From: JBMNNU01 sp050942695
Lineage (GTDB): Bacteria; Chloroflexota; UBA6077
Length of the DNA: 20,281 bases
Assembly: GCA_050942695.1 (NCBI GenBank)
Contig: JBMNNU010000023.1
Coordinates: 1-20,281, forward strand
Reading direction: 5' to 3'
A program made the position numbers and the translations under genes. This document shows, in pieces, positions 1 through 7,093 of this stretch (position 1 is its first letter; each line of letters begins with the position of its first letter). The notes under the pieces are model-generated. The model was given only the letters and a program-made list of their open reading frames with translations. It did no database searches and was not told the origin of the DNA.

Positions 1-102
1 CATGCCCGAGAGGTCTTCATCCGTCTCCACCGGCTGCTGCTGGAGAGGATAACCAGGCCCGGGATGTATCGACTGCAGATAGCTGTCTGGCCAGCAGGAT
101 AA
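1..102 (+). CDS. Possible 3' end of an upstream gene, cut by the window edge
   Basis: Frame 1 is open from the first base to TAA at 100-102 and encodes about 33 residues ending in LQIAVWPAG. The composition looks like ordinary protein, with Arg/Leu-rich alternation, but the stretch is too short to recognise a family. It has no internal start close to the edge, so if it is real it is the tail of a gene entering from the left. The opposite strand is also open here (17-280), so coding potential alone does not decide. Low confidence. Confidence 0.25.
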   Translation, partial: HAREVFIRLHRLLLERITRPGMYRLQIAVWPAG

Positions 103-436
103 GCCGTCTAAGCGTATATCGTCTTCCCTGTTCGCCCTTTGAGGGAAGGCGTAGCATGCCCTGATGACGGTAAGTAAGGCCGCCTGACACAATCTCCCCA
201 GTTTTGAGCAACTGGTGAGACCCTTCAGTTTGCCCTCGCTCGCCTCCAAGCCCTGTTCGATAGACAAAAATGGCATTCACAACTGTTGTTACTTCAGCTA
301 CCCGTACTGCCAGGAGGGAATCTGCGGATTAAGGTAATCCTTAATAGTGGAAATATCCCATGAAGTAGAAGATAATTGAGCCATCCAATTCGAGCGGGTA
401 TGTGCCAGTCGAGAACTGGCTCGATTCGATTCCACA
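103..436. other. Non-coding spacer with several hairpins
   Basis: No convincing gene is visible. Inverted repeats occur at 123-129/142-148 (CTTCCCT/AGGGAAG), enclosed by CCGTC 104-108 and GACGG 166-170. Another lies at 193-220 (TCTC-C-CCAGTT, loop TTGAGC, AACTGG-T-GAGA). A third lies at 404-420 (GCCAGT, loop CGAGA, ACTGGC), immediately before the HTH gene. None is followed by a clear T-tract. The last two share CCAGT/ACTGG half-sites and could be operator-like, but this is speculation. Confidence 0.35.
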
Positions 437-1624
437 TTGCAGAGCGGTGCCGTGGAAGATAGAAATGAGCTTCTGACACCTCAACAGATAGCCTCGATGC
501 TGCAGATTTCCGTGGGCACGGTGCTAAGACTGCTCAGAAGCGGTCGGCTGAGAGGGGTTAAACTGGGCAGGCACTGGAGAGTTAGGCCAGCGGACCTGGA
601 TCTCTACCTCAACGGTTCGATAGCTAAGCCTAGCAGCGCTCCTGTTGAGCCCGCGCCAGTAACAACCTTTGCCCCGAATATCTCGAGCACATCGATCCCG
701 TTTTCCTCCGGCTCGAAGCTCATAACCGCGGGAATTGTTATCCTTCTTCTGGTGCAGGTGTGCCTGATGTTCACCTTAGTGGTGATGGCTTCTTCATGGA
801 GACCCGCTGCCGCGGAGGATTACGGAGCGAAGGCGATGGCCGACAGCGGCGCTCCGGTGGCTCCGCAAGGCGCCTTGCCGGGCCCAGACACCCGATCGCT
901 TCATCAGAATCTGATCGGATTTGGAGCTTCAAACAGCACGATAAGCGACGCGAAGAATCCGGCAACGAGCGGCCAGACCCTCTCGGCACCGGTGGTATCC
1001 CCCAGCACAACCCCACAACCCACAGATAACCAACGCCCCTGGCCTACCTCACTCGTCGTCGGCAACACGGATGGTGAAGGAGTGAATATAAGGCTAACAC
1101 CTGGGACTGGCAGCAGGATCAATGCGTGGCCTGATGGCACGAAAATGATGGTAATCGGCGACGACCGGTACGTCGAAGGCCGGATCTGGACAAACGTTAT
1201 AGACCCAGATGGGCAGAAAGGCTGGGTCGTAGCCGATTATCTAGTAGATCAATCTGTTCCAAACACGCCTGTGGCTGCTGCCTCACGTAACGCCACCGGG
1301 ATTGAGTTGGAATTGTTGACAAGTAACAGCTTTACCCAGTATAACCTTTCCATTGTCGAAGGCCAGGTAAGGAACATAGGCGGAGCAAGCCTCTCTGACG
1401 TCGAGGCGCTCGTGAGATGGTACTCCCCATCCAACCAGCTTATTACCAGCGTATCATCGTTGATCGCCTACAATCCGATACAGCAATACCAGGTGTCGCC
1501 CTTTAAAGTCATCACCACGTTCAATCCCGCAATGGCTCATTATACTGTCAGCTTCAAAGGCCAGGACGGCACCGAGCTTCCAACGCTGGATTCGACCAAC
1601 CCGCAGGAACGAAAAGATAGGTAA
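437..1624 (+). CDS. Membrane-anchored HTH / SH3b-domain protein
   Basis: A 395-residue protein with unusual domain order. Residues about 12-60 form an excisionase/MerR-type winged HTH (LLTPQQIASMLQISVGTVLR, then GVKLGRHWRVRPADLDLYL), which normally binds DNA in the cytoplasm. Residues about 95-118 are a single hydrophobic segment (ITAGIVILLLVQVCLMFTLVV). A Ser/Thr/Pro-rich linker follows to about 203. Residues about 205-270 resemble a bacterial SH3 domain (GVNIRLTPGTGSR ... KGWVVADYL), and about 288-378 resemble an FxLYD-type beta domain (VEGQVRNIGGASLSDVEALV). The layout implies DNA binding inside and cell-wall or ligand sensing outside. The start is uncertain: TTG 437 has no ribosome-binding site, while GTG 452 is preceded by a weak GAGCGG. 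The stop is 10-15 bp from a gene remnant, next to an 11-bp tandem duplication. The domain calls are from motif reading; the regulatory role is inference. Confidence 0.75.
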   Translation: MQSGAVEDRNELLTPQQIASMLQISVGTVLRLLRSGRLRGVKLGRHWRVRPADLDLYLNGSIAKPSSAPVEPAPVTTFAPNISSTSIPFSSGSKLITAGIVILLLVQVCLMFTLVVMASSWRPAAAEDYGAKAMADSGAPVAPQGALPGPDTRSLHQNLIGFGASNSTISDAKNPATSGQTLSAPVVSPSTTPQPTDNQRPWPTSLVVGNTDGEGVNIRLTPGTGSRINAWPDGTKMMVIGDDRYVEGRIWTNVIDPDGQKGWVVADYLVDQSVPNTPVAAASRNATGIELELLTSNSFTQYNLSIVEGQVRNIGGASLSDVEALVRWYSPSNQLITSVSSLIAYNPIQQYQVSPFKVITTFNPAMAHYTVSFKGQDGTELPTLDSTNPQERKDR

Positions 1625-1633
1625 AAGATAGGT
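1612..1633. repeat. 11-bp tandem duplication
   Basis: AAAAGATAGGT occurs twice back to back (1612-1622 and 1623-1633). The repeat covers the last codons and stop of the HTH-SH3 gene and ends where homology to the downstream gene remnant begins, so it marks the junction between the two. Confidence 0.8.
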
Positions 1634-2062
1634 AAAGGTGATTTTCGACGGATCGATCGTCCCGCAAATCGGAGAGTTGACCCAACCGGTGCAAGTGCAC
1701 ATCGAAAAAGGCGTGATCACACATATAGAGGGGGGCGTGAGGCCACCGAGTGGGAGGACTGGTTAAAGGGCTTCGAGGACCCTCAGATGCTGCGAGTAGC
1801 CCACGTCTCCTGCGGCTTCCACCCTCGGGCGAGGTTGACAGGCTAGGTTGGTGAGGATGAGCGTATCTGGGGCGCAACCCAATGGGGATTCGGATCGGTG
1901 GCGTCATATCTCACACCACCTCAGGATAAGGCCGCAGCTTCGCACACCGATGCCATCTCGCTGAACAGCTCCATCTGGTTAGACGGCGAACCGTTCACCG
2001 ATAGGGGCAAGGTTGTCCACCGCGATTTGGCCGGATTTGCCGAAGCTTTGCTAAAGGGGTAA
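1632..2062 (+). pseudogene. Decayed C-terminal fragment of an M29/NicX-like metalloenzyme
   Basis: Translated in pieces, this stretch matches the last ~140 residues of the intact gene at 9145-10209. Frame one from 1632 gives VKVIFDGS ... VHIEKGVITHIEGG, comparable with GRLVFDGA ... LTVKEGVVTKIEGG. A one-base deletion near 1737-1739 shifts the frame to EATEWEDWLKGFEDPQ (compare EARIFERWLKSFNDEK). An in-frame TAG lies at 1844-1846. The reading resumes as GEDERIWGATQWGFGS, then KAAASHTDAISLN and SIWLDGE, ending at TAA 2060-2062. The metal-ligand-like His in VAHVSCGFHP and the HTD of ASHTD are still present. The N-terminal ~210 residues are missing, replaced by the HTH-SH3 gene. With a truncation, a frameshift and a nonsense codon it cannot make the family protein. 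It lies on the same strand as the intact paralogue, on the other side of the importer genes. Confidence 0.85.
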
Positions 2063-2109
2063 CCCAATTATTGATCGCGGCATAGGCTGCTATAGGCGGG
2101 CCCAGGGTA

Positions 2110-2136
2110 CTCAACCTGTGCGAACGCAGCGTTGAG
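2110..2136 (+). other. Stable stem-loop with a CGAA tetraloop
   Basis: CTCAAC-CTGTG pairs with CGCAG-C-GTTGAG around a CGAA (GNRA-unlike) loop: 11 base pairs including one G-U, with one bulged C at 2130. No T-tract follows, so a simple terminator is unlikely. It lies in the probable 5' leader of the importer operon. Confidence 0.55.
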
Positions 2137-2152
2137 GACTGGCAGGTGTGAC

Positions 2153-2179
2153 CGCAACGCTGTGCTCGCTCGCGTTGCG
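2153..2179 (+). other. 8-bp perfect hairpin
   Basis: CGCAACGC (2153-2160) pairs with GCGTTGCG (2172-2179) across an 11-nt loop. It lies 16 bases after the preceding stem-loop, so the two form a tandem structured block in the same leader. Function unknown. Confidence 0.5.
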
Positions 2180-2361
2180 TGCTCGCTTGCGCCGGGGGGG
2201 TGTCCCCAATAACTTGCTTAGCTATGCAGGGGCAGGAACAAATTGGAGAACGGGGGTGGTATCTAGGGGATAGACGTGAACGGATATCCGATCCACAAAA
2301 GGAATTGTTGGCGATGTCCATAGTTGTAGAAGAGAGTTCACAGTAAACAAGGAGGACTAGG

Positions 2362-4116
2362 TTGAGGAAAACTCTGGTCAGGTCCTGGATGGCGACCATG
2401 GCACTGGCGGTGTCGGTGGGCATGTTGGGGTTGGCGGGATGTGCAGGTGAGCCAGCACAGCCTGCGGCAACATCTGCTCCGGCTTCGCAATCACAAGCCG
2501 CGCCTCAGCAGAAAGCCGAGGCCCCAGCATCCACCGCAGCCCCCGCGGCCGCTGCCCCAACAGCAGCGCAATCTGCGGCTCCCGCAGGCGAGAAGATCGT
2601 CCGTTTTACCATGGCTAATACCCCTAAGATCGATCCTGCTGTTGGGTCTGATGGTTCCAGCTCCGCTGCGCTGGTCAACCTGTACGACACCCTGGTATTC
2701 CCGGAGTTCGATGGAACGTTGAGCCCCCACGTGGCTACCAAATGGGAGATCTCGCCCGACGGGCTCGAGTACACCTTCACTCTACGAGACGACGTCAAGT
2801 TCCACAACGGTAAACTGCTAACGGCCGAAGATGTGGTTTTCAGCATGGAGCGCTTGCTTGCCGTGAAGCAGGGTTACGCCTACCTGTTCACCGGGCGAGT
2901 AAAGGGTGTATCGGCCCCTGATAAGTCCACGGTCAAGTTCGAGCTGAACAAACCATTCGGTCCATTCCTCGCCACACTTACCAGGCTGTACATTTTGAAT
3001 AAAGAAGAGGTCATGGCCCATCTTGCCGAAGGCCAGTACGGCGAGTATAAGGACTACGGCAAAGCCTGGTTAGCGGAAAACGATGCCGGAAGCGGCCCGT
3101 ATAAGGTTAAGGAGCTGCGCCAGAACGAGTACCTCCTGGCGGAGAAGTTTGCCGATTATTGGGATGGCTTTAAGCCAGGTAATCCGGACGGCTTCAAACT
3201 GATCGGATCGACCGAGCCGGTCATGGTCCGAACGCTGATGTCTCGAAAAGAGCTAGAGATCGCCGACGAGTATCAGCCGCAGGAGAACTACAAGAGCTTC
3301 TCTGAGATGGAGGGCGTGAGCGTCGTGAGCTTCCCCACTGGGAAGATGATGTATGTGCCCTTGAACAACACGAAGCCGCCCCTTGATGACATTCACTTCC
3401 GAAAAGCACTGGGGTACGTGATTGACTACGATGCTCTAACCAAGGTGGTGTTCCCCGGCTCGATTCCCGCAGTTGGACCTATAGCATCTGTCCTACCCGG
3501 CCACAACCCCAACGTGCCTGTATTCAAGCAAGACCTGGAGGCTGCAAAGAGGGAGCTGGCCCAGTCTAAGTATGCTGACCAAATCGATCAGTACCCGATA
3601 GACCTGGTCTGGATTGCCGAAACCCCGGACAGGGAGAAGCTGGCGCTGTCAGTCCAAGCCGATGCAGCTAAGGTTGGGATCAAAGTCAACGTAATCAAAA
3701 CACCGTGGGTTTCTTTGGTAGAGCAGGCGAGCAAAGCTGAGTCTACACCCCACGCATCTACCGTAGTGCTACCTCCCAGCTATAGCGAGGCGGGATCGCT
3801 TCTGGAAGCCGGATTCCACTCGAAAGCCTCAGGGACCTGGGAGAATATGAGCTGGTCCAACAATCCAGAAGTCGATGAGCTTATCGACGTGGCGATACAA
3901 ACCATAGACAGGCAGAAGCGCTTGGACGTGTACGCGCTGGCTCAGGATAAGATTATGGAGACATTCCCCACTATTCCGGCTTTCGAGCTGCCGGAGCAGC
4001 GCGCTTACCAGTCATCCATTCTGACCTGGGTCCCAGCAGAGCTAGTGAAGGCCGGGAAACCGGTACTTGCGGGCTTGGGTTACATAAACTATATGCGCTT
4101 CATCGAGTTCAAGTAG
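2362..4116 (+). CDS. Peptide ABC transporter substrate-binding lipoprotein (DppA/OppA type)
   Basis: A 584-residue extracytoplasmic solute-binding protein of the SBP_bac_5 family, which captures dipeptides, oligopeptides or related solutes for the membrane permeases. It starts at TTG 2362 with AAGGAGGA just upstream. Residues 1-27 are a lipoprotein signal peptide (KR-rich start, hydrophobic core, lipobox LAGC with Cys27). Residues about 28-76 are a low-complexity Ala/Gln/Pro linker that should hold the domain off the membrane. The binding domain starts near residue 78. The family hallmark is the stretch LSPHVATKWEISPDGLEYTF ... LRDDVKFHNGKLLTAEDVVFS, and another conserved stretch is PLDDIHFRKALGYVIDYDAL. 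Length is usual for the family. It heads the importer gene set, separated from the permease genes by a perfect palindrome. The exact substrate cannot be read from sequence. Confidence 0.93.
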   Translation: MRKTLVRSWMATMALAVSVGMLGLAGCAGEPAQPAATSAPASQSQAAPQQKAEAPASTAAPAAAAPTAAQSAAPAGEKIVRFTMANTPKIDPAVGSDGSSSAALVNLYDTLVFPEFDGTLSPHVATKWEISPDGLEYTFTLRDDVKFHNGKLLTAEDVVFSMERLLAVKQGYAYLFTGRVKGVSAPDKSTVKFELNKPFGPFLATLTRLYILNKEEVMAHLAEGQYGEYKDYGKAWLAENDAGSGPYKVKELRQNEYLLAEKFADYWDGFKPGNPDGFKLIGSTEPVMVRTLMSRKELEIADEYQPQENYKSFSEMEGVSVVSFPTGKMMYVPLNNTKPPLDDIHFRKALGYVIDYDALTKVVFPGSIPAVGPIASVLPGHNPNVPVFKQDLEAAKRELAQSKYADQIDQYPIDLVWIAETPDREKLALSVQADAAKVGIKVNVIKTPWVSLVEQASKAESTPHASTVVLPPSYSEAGSLLEAGFHSKASGTWENMSWSNNPEVDELIDVAIQTIDRQKRLDVYALAQDKIMETFPTIPAFELPEQRAYQSSILTWVPAELVKAGKPVLAGLGYINYMRFIEFK

Positions 4117-4129
4117 GTAGCCCGATATC

Positions 4130-4163
4130 GAGAGAGCTGGGGAAAGCTTTCCCCAGCTCTCTC
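4130..4163. terminator. Perfect 34-bp palindrome between binding-protein and permease genes
   Basis: Seventeen bases (GAGAGAGCTGGGGAAAG) are followed directly by their exact reverse complement, centred between 4146 and 4147 in AAGCTT. As RNA it folds into a very stable hairpin beginning 14 nt after the binding-protein stop. It lacks a U-tract, so it is more likely a partial terminator or a 3'-end stabiliser than a full stop. Such a site would let the binding protein be made in excess over the permeases, as in other binding-protein operons. The structure is seen; the function is inferred. Confidence 0.8.
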
Positions 4164-4194
4164 AGACGGTCAACACTAGCAAGGGGTGCTGGAT

Positions 4195-5220
4195 GTGAGT
4201 TCTTGGCGCTATGCTGCTAAACGGCTGGCATGGTCCATATTCGCGCTAGTTGGGCTGTCCATCGTTATCTTTCTGCTCTCAAGGGTTATCCCCGGCGACC
4301 CGGCCAGAATGGCTCTCGGCCCTCGGGCGCCGGAGTCAGTTGTAATGGAGTTGAGAGAGCAGATGCACCTCGACGAGCCTCTATTCGTTCAGTATGGATA
4401 TTGGCTATGGGGTGCGCTTCACCTGGATTTCGGGATGTCTCTGGTCACTATGCGACCAGTTCTGAAGGATATCCAGGATTTCCTGCCCGCGACTATGGAG
4501 CTGGTCGTTCTCGCTGCTTTTCTAGAAATCAGCTTGGGGGTATCCCTCGGCGTATTGTCGGCTATGTTCAATAGGCGTTGGGTAGATAATCTGATCCGTT
4601 TAATCGCCTATTTGGGTATCGTCAATCCGTCGTTCGTTTTTGCAGTCATCTTTTTATTACTGTTTGGGTACCTATGGCCAATTCTCCCTGCAGTAGGCAG
4701 GGTTACTATGGATACGGGCATTCCCAGAATAACCGGACTAATCACAGTAGATAGCCTGTTGATAGGGAATCTGGATCTGTTCTGGGACGCCGTTAAACAT
4801 CTCATTCTGCCAGCTTTAGCCCTGGCTATGAACGGCTCCGCCCAGTTGGCTCGAATAACGAGATCATCTATGGTCGATAACCTCAGCCGCGATTACGTGG
4901 CGATGGCTACAGCTCAGGGTATCAGCCAGATGAAGATAATGTTCAAATATCTGCTCAGGCCTTCGCTAATCCCCAGCGTCTCGATAATGGGACTCCAGTT
5001 CGCCACCCTTTTCAGCAACGCTTTTCTGGTTGAGCTGATCTTCAACTGGCCTGGATTGTCTCGGTATGGGGTGACAGCGATGCTGAACAAGGACCTTAAC
5101 GCTGTTACCGCAGTGGTGCTGACGGTGGGTCTCATTTTCGTGCTCGCAAATATCGTCACCGACATAGCCGTCGCTGCCCTGGACCCCAGGATCAGATTAG
5201 GCGCCGGAAGGGAGGCCTGA
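4195..5220 (+). CDS. Peptide ABC transporter permease (DppB/OppB type)
   Basis: A 341-residue inner-membrane permease of the BPD_transp_1 family, one half of the channel through which the captured solute passes. The N-terminus (KRLAWSIFALVGLSIVIFLL, then SRVIPGDPARMALG) is the standard DppB opening, with six predicted hydrophobic segments in all. The ATPase-coupling EAA-type loop is visible as SRDYVAMATAQGISQMKIMF followed by KYLLRPSLIP. GTG 4195 is preferred as the start because AAGGGG (4181-4186) lies 8 nt upstream. The alternative GTG 4186 overlaps that ribosome-binding site. The stop is one base before the ATG of the next permease gene, so the two are translationally linked. Confidence 0.92.
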   Translation: MSSWRYAAKRLAWSIFALVGLSIVIFLLSRVIPGDPARMALGPRAPESVVMELREQMHLDEPLFVQYGYWLWGALHLDFGMSLVTMRPVLKDIQDFLPATMELVVLAAFLEISLGVSLGVLSAMFNRRWVDNLIRLIAYLGIVNPSFVFAVIFLLLFGYLWPILPAVGRVTMDTGIPRITGLITVDSLLIGNLDLFWDAVKHLILPALALAMNGSAQLARITRSSMVDNLSRDYVAMATAQGISQMKIMFKYLLRPSLIPSVSIMGLQFATLFSNAFLVELIFNWPGLSRYGVTAMLNKDLNAVTAVVLTVGLIFVLANIVTDIAVAALDPRIRLGAGREA

Positions 5221-5221
5221 G

Positions 5222-6112
5222 ATGATTCAGGAAGGCGTTATCGTCAGACGGCACGGTCGATGGAACGATGTGGGAAAAGGGTGGTATAAGTTCTCTAGCA
5301 GCAAACTATCCGTGGTTGGGCTGGCCATTGTGGCGATTGTCGTCCTTTTGGCCATCTTCGCCCCTCTGGTTGCACCCTACCCTCAGCATGCAGGCGCTTT
5401 CGTCGATTTCGGAAACGCCAACCGACCGCCGGGATCGGAATATCTGATGGGTACCGACAACGTAGGGCGAGATATTTTGAGCAGGCTTATATTCTCCTTA
5501 CGCTCTGCGCTGTTGATGGGCATCGTGGTGCTGAGTATCGCAGTCCCGGTGGGATCGACGCTGGGGTTGATCGCCGGTTACTTCAGAGGCACCGTTATCG
5601 ATGCCGTTATTACCAGGATTACCGATGTTTTCCTGGCTGTGCCGCCACTGGTACTGGCTCTAGCTATTGCTTCAATGCTGACGCCCAATTTGACCAACGC
5701 TATGATCGCCATCTCCGTAATGTGGTGGCCTTGGTACACACGGCTCGTATATGGTATGGCCTCTTCCCTAAGCAAGGAGTATTTCGTTAGGTCTGCGGAG
5801 CTATCCGGAGGCGGATGGTTCCACATCATCATTAGGGAGATACTTCCCAACTGTGTTTCACCGATTCTCACAAAGATGACCCTCGATATGGGGATCGTGA
5901 TCATGGTTGGGGCTTCAATCAGCTTCGTCGGGCTGGGAGAGCAGCCCCCAGCCCCAGCCCTGGGGAACATGGTGTCAGACGGAGCGAAATATATGCCCGA
6001 GCAGTGGTGGATGACCGTCTTCCCAGCCCTGGCGATCATGATGATCGTCCTCGGCTTCAATCTGCTGGGCGATGGCATCCGCGATCTCTTCGCCGTGGAG
6101 GACAAGAACTGA
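5222..6112 (+). CDS. Peptide ABC transporter permease (DppC/OppC type)
   Basis: A 296-residue partner permease that forms the heterodimeric channel with the preceding protein. A cytoplasmic N-terminal stretch leads into the first membrane helix (LSVVGLAIVAIVVLLAIFAP), followed by the DppC-typical PPGSEYLMGTDNVGRDILSR. The coupling loop is KEYFVRSAELSGGGWFHIII followed by REILPNC. The start at ATG 5222 is supported by GGGAGG about 6 nt upstream. The TGA at 6110-6112 overlaps the proposed CTG start of the first ATPase. Length and layout are normal for the family. Confidence 0.92.
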   Translation: MIQEGVIVRRHGRWNDVGKGWYKFSSSKLSVVGLAIVAIVVLLAIFAPLVAPYPQHAGAFVDFGNANRPPGSEYLMGTDNVGRDILSRLIFSLRSALLMGIVVLSIAVPVGSTLGLIAGYFRGTVIDAVITRITDVFLAVPPLVLALAIASMLTPNLTNAMIAISVMWWPWYTRLVYGMASSLSKEYFVRSAELSGGGWFHIIIREILPNCVSPILTKMTLDMGIVIMVGASISFVGLGEQPPAPALGNMVSDGAKYMPEQWWMTVFPALAIMMIVLGFNLLGDGIRDLFAVEDKN

Positions 6113-7083
6113 GCACGGACAGATTACTAACAGTCGAAGATTTACAGGTATCCTTCCGGATCTACGAGGGCATGCTCCGAGTTGTCGATGGGGTGAGCTT
6201 CTACGTAAAGAAGGGGGAACGAGTGGGCGTGGTGGGAGAGACTGGCTGCGGAAAGACCACCACGATGAAAGCGATAATGCGGATATTGGCAGCCAATGCT
6301 ACAGCTAAGGGGAAGATACTCTTTGAGGGTCGAGATGTCATGGCTATGAAGCCCCAACAACTGCAGGATTGGCGCCGCAAGGCCGTGTCGATGGTTTTCC
6401 AGGATCCAACGAGCGCCCTCAACCCGGTGTTCACAGTGGGTGATCAGATGAGGGAGGTGATCAAAAGCTCGTTAGGACGCGAAGGCAGTAACGCGGCCAA
6501 AGTGCAGCAAATAGCGGAAAGGGCTCTATCTGACGTATCGCTACCCGATCCAGCCCGAATCCTGTCGAACTACCCCTTCCAGTTGAGCGGCGGTATGCGA
6601 CAGAGAATCTGCATAGCCATGTCTGTGGCCACTAGCCGCCAATTGCTGCTGGCGGACGAGCCAGGCACATCGCTGGATGTTACCATCCAGGACCAGATAC
6701 TCAGGTTAATCAGCGAACTGGTCCGGGAAAAGGGACTCTCGGTTGTGCTGGTTACCCACTCCTTGGGCGTGGTTCGCGAGATGACAGATAGAGTTTACGT
6801 AATGTATGCTGGCAATATCGTTGAATCAGGCAGCACGGCGGAGATGTTCCGGAACCCGGTTCACCCGTACACATCTTCCCTGATGGGCTGTGTGCCCAAG
6901 CTAACCGGAAAGGGGATATCCCAGGGTATCCCCGGAGGGATGCCGGATTACCTGAACCCTCCAAAGGGGTGCAGGTTTTCGCCCCGCTGCCCAGAAGCGC
7001 AAGAGATATGCAGGCAGGAGAAGCCGGCCAACCGCCAGGTTGGGCCCGACGACCATAGAACAGCCTGCCATTTTCGCTCCTAG
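6109..7083 (+). CDS. Peptide ABC transporter ATPase (DppD/OppD type), probable CTG start
   Basis: A 324-residue ATP-binding subunit that powers the importer from the cytoplasmic face. Motifs: Walker A GETGCGKT (residues 43-50), Q-loop VFQDP (Gln98), signature LSGGMRQR (159-166), Walker B LLLADE (179-184), switch His217. The C-terminal oligo_HPY region carries four cysteines at 288, 294, 301 and 320. Family alignment needs the first strand LLTVEDLQVSF, which begins right after the preceding stop. No ATG, GTG or TTG lies in frame there. CTG 6109 is placed 6 nt after GGAGGA (6097-6102) and overlaps the previous TGA, so it is the best start. The other options are GTG 6004, which adds 35 unrelated residues, or ATG 6172, which deletes the first strand. 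Confidence 0.9.
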   Translation: MSTDRLLTVEDLQVSFRIYEGMLRVVDGVSFYVKKGERVGVVGETGCGKTTTMKAIMRILAANATAKGKILFEGRDVMAMKPQQLQDWRRKAVSMVFQDPTSALNPVFTVGDQMREVIKSSLGREGSNAAKVQQIAERALSDVSLPDPARILSNYPFQLSGGMRQRICIAMSVATSRQLLLADEPGTSLDVTIQDQILRLISELVREKGLSVVLVTHSLGVVREMTDRVYVMYAGNIVESGSTAEMFRNPVHPYTSSLMGCVPKLTGKGISQGIPGGMPDYLNPPKGCRFSPRCPEAQEICRQEKPANRQVGPDDHRTACHFRS

Positions 7084-7093
7084 AGAGAATAGT

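Larger units (their letters stand above)
2063..2361. other. Leader/spacer upstream of the importer genes
   Basis: No gene is seen here. It holds two strong hairpins (2110-2136 and 2153-2179, listed separately), a G-run near 2193-2200 and, at its end, the ribosome-binding site AAGGAGGA (about 2349-2356) of the binding-protein gene. I could not pick a convincing promoter. It probably carries the promoter and 5' leader of the importer operon. Confidence 0.5.

Noticed and set aside
17..280. 87-residue open frame on the minus strand
   Set aside because: No recognisable motif and no good ribosome-binding site. The region is hairpin-rich and the opposite frame is as likely near the left edge.
404..436. 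tRNA-like T-arm (GATTCGATTCCA) before the HTH gene
   Set aside because: No matching acceptor or anticodon stem could be built around it.
2314..2346. 10-codon reading frame (MSIVVEESSQ) before the binding-protein gene, as a leader peptide
   Set aside because: Too short to support, with no run of regulatory codons and no clear attenuator pairing with it.
2063..2361. T-box or other known riboswitch in the importer leader
   Set aside because: The stems are real but the conserved T-box sequence and other known riboswitch cores were not found.
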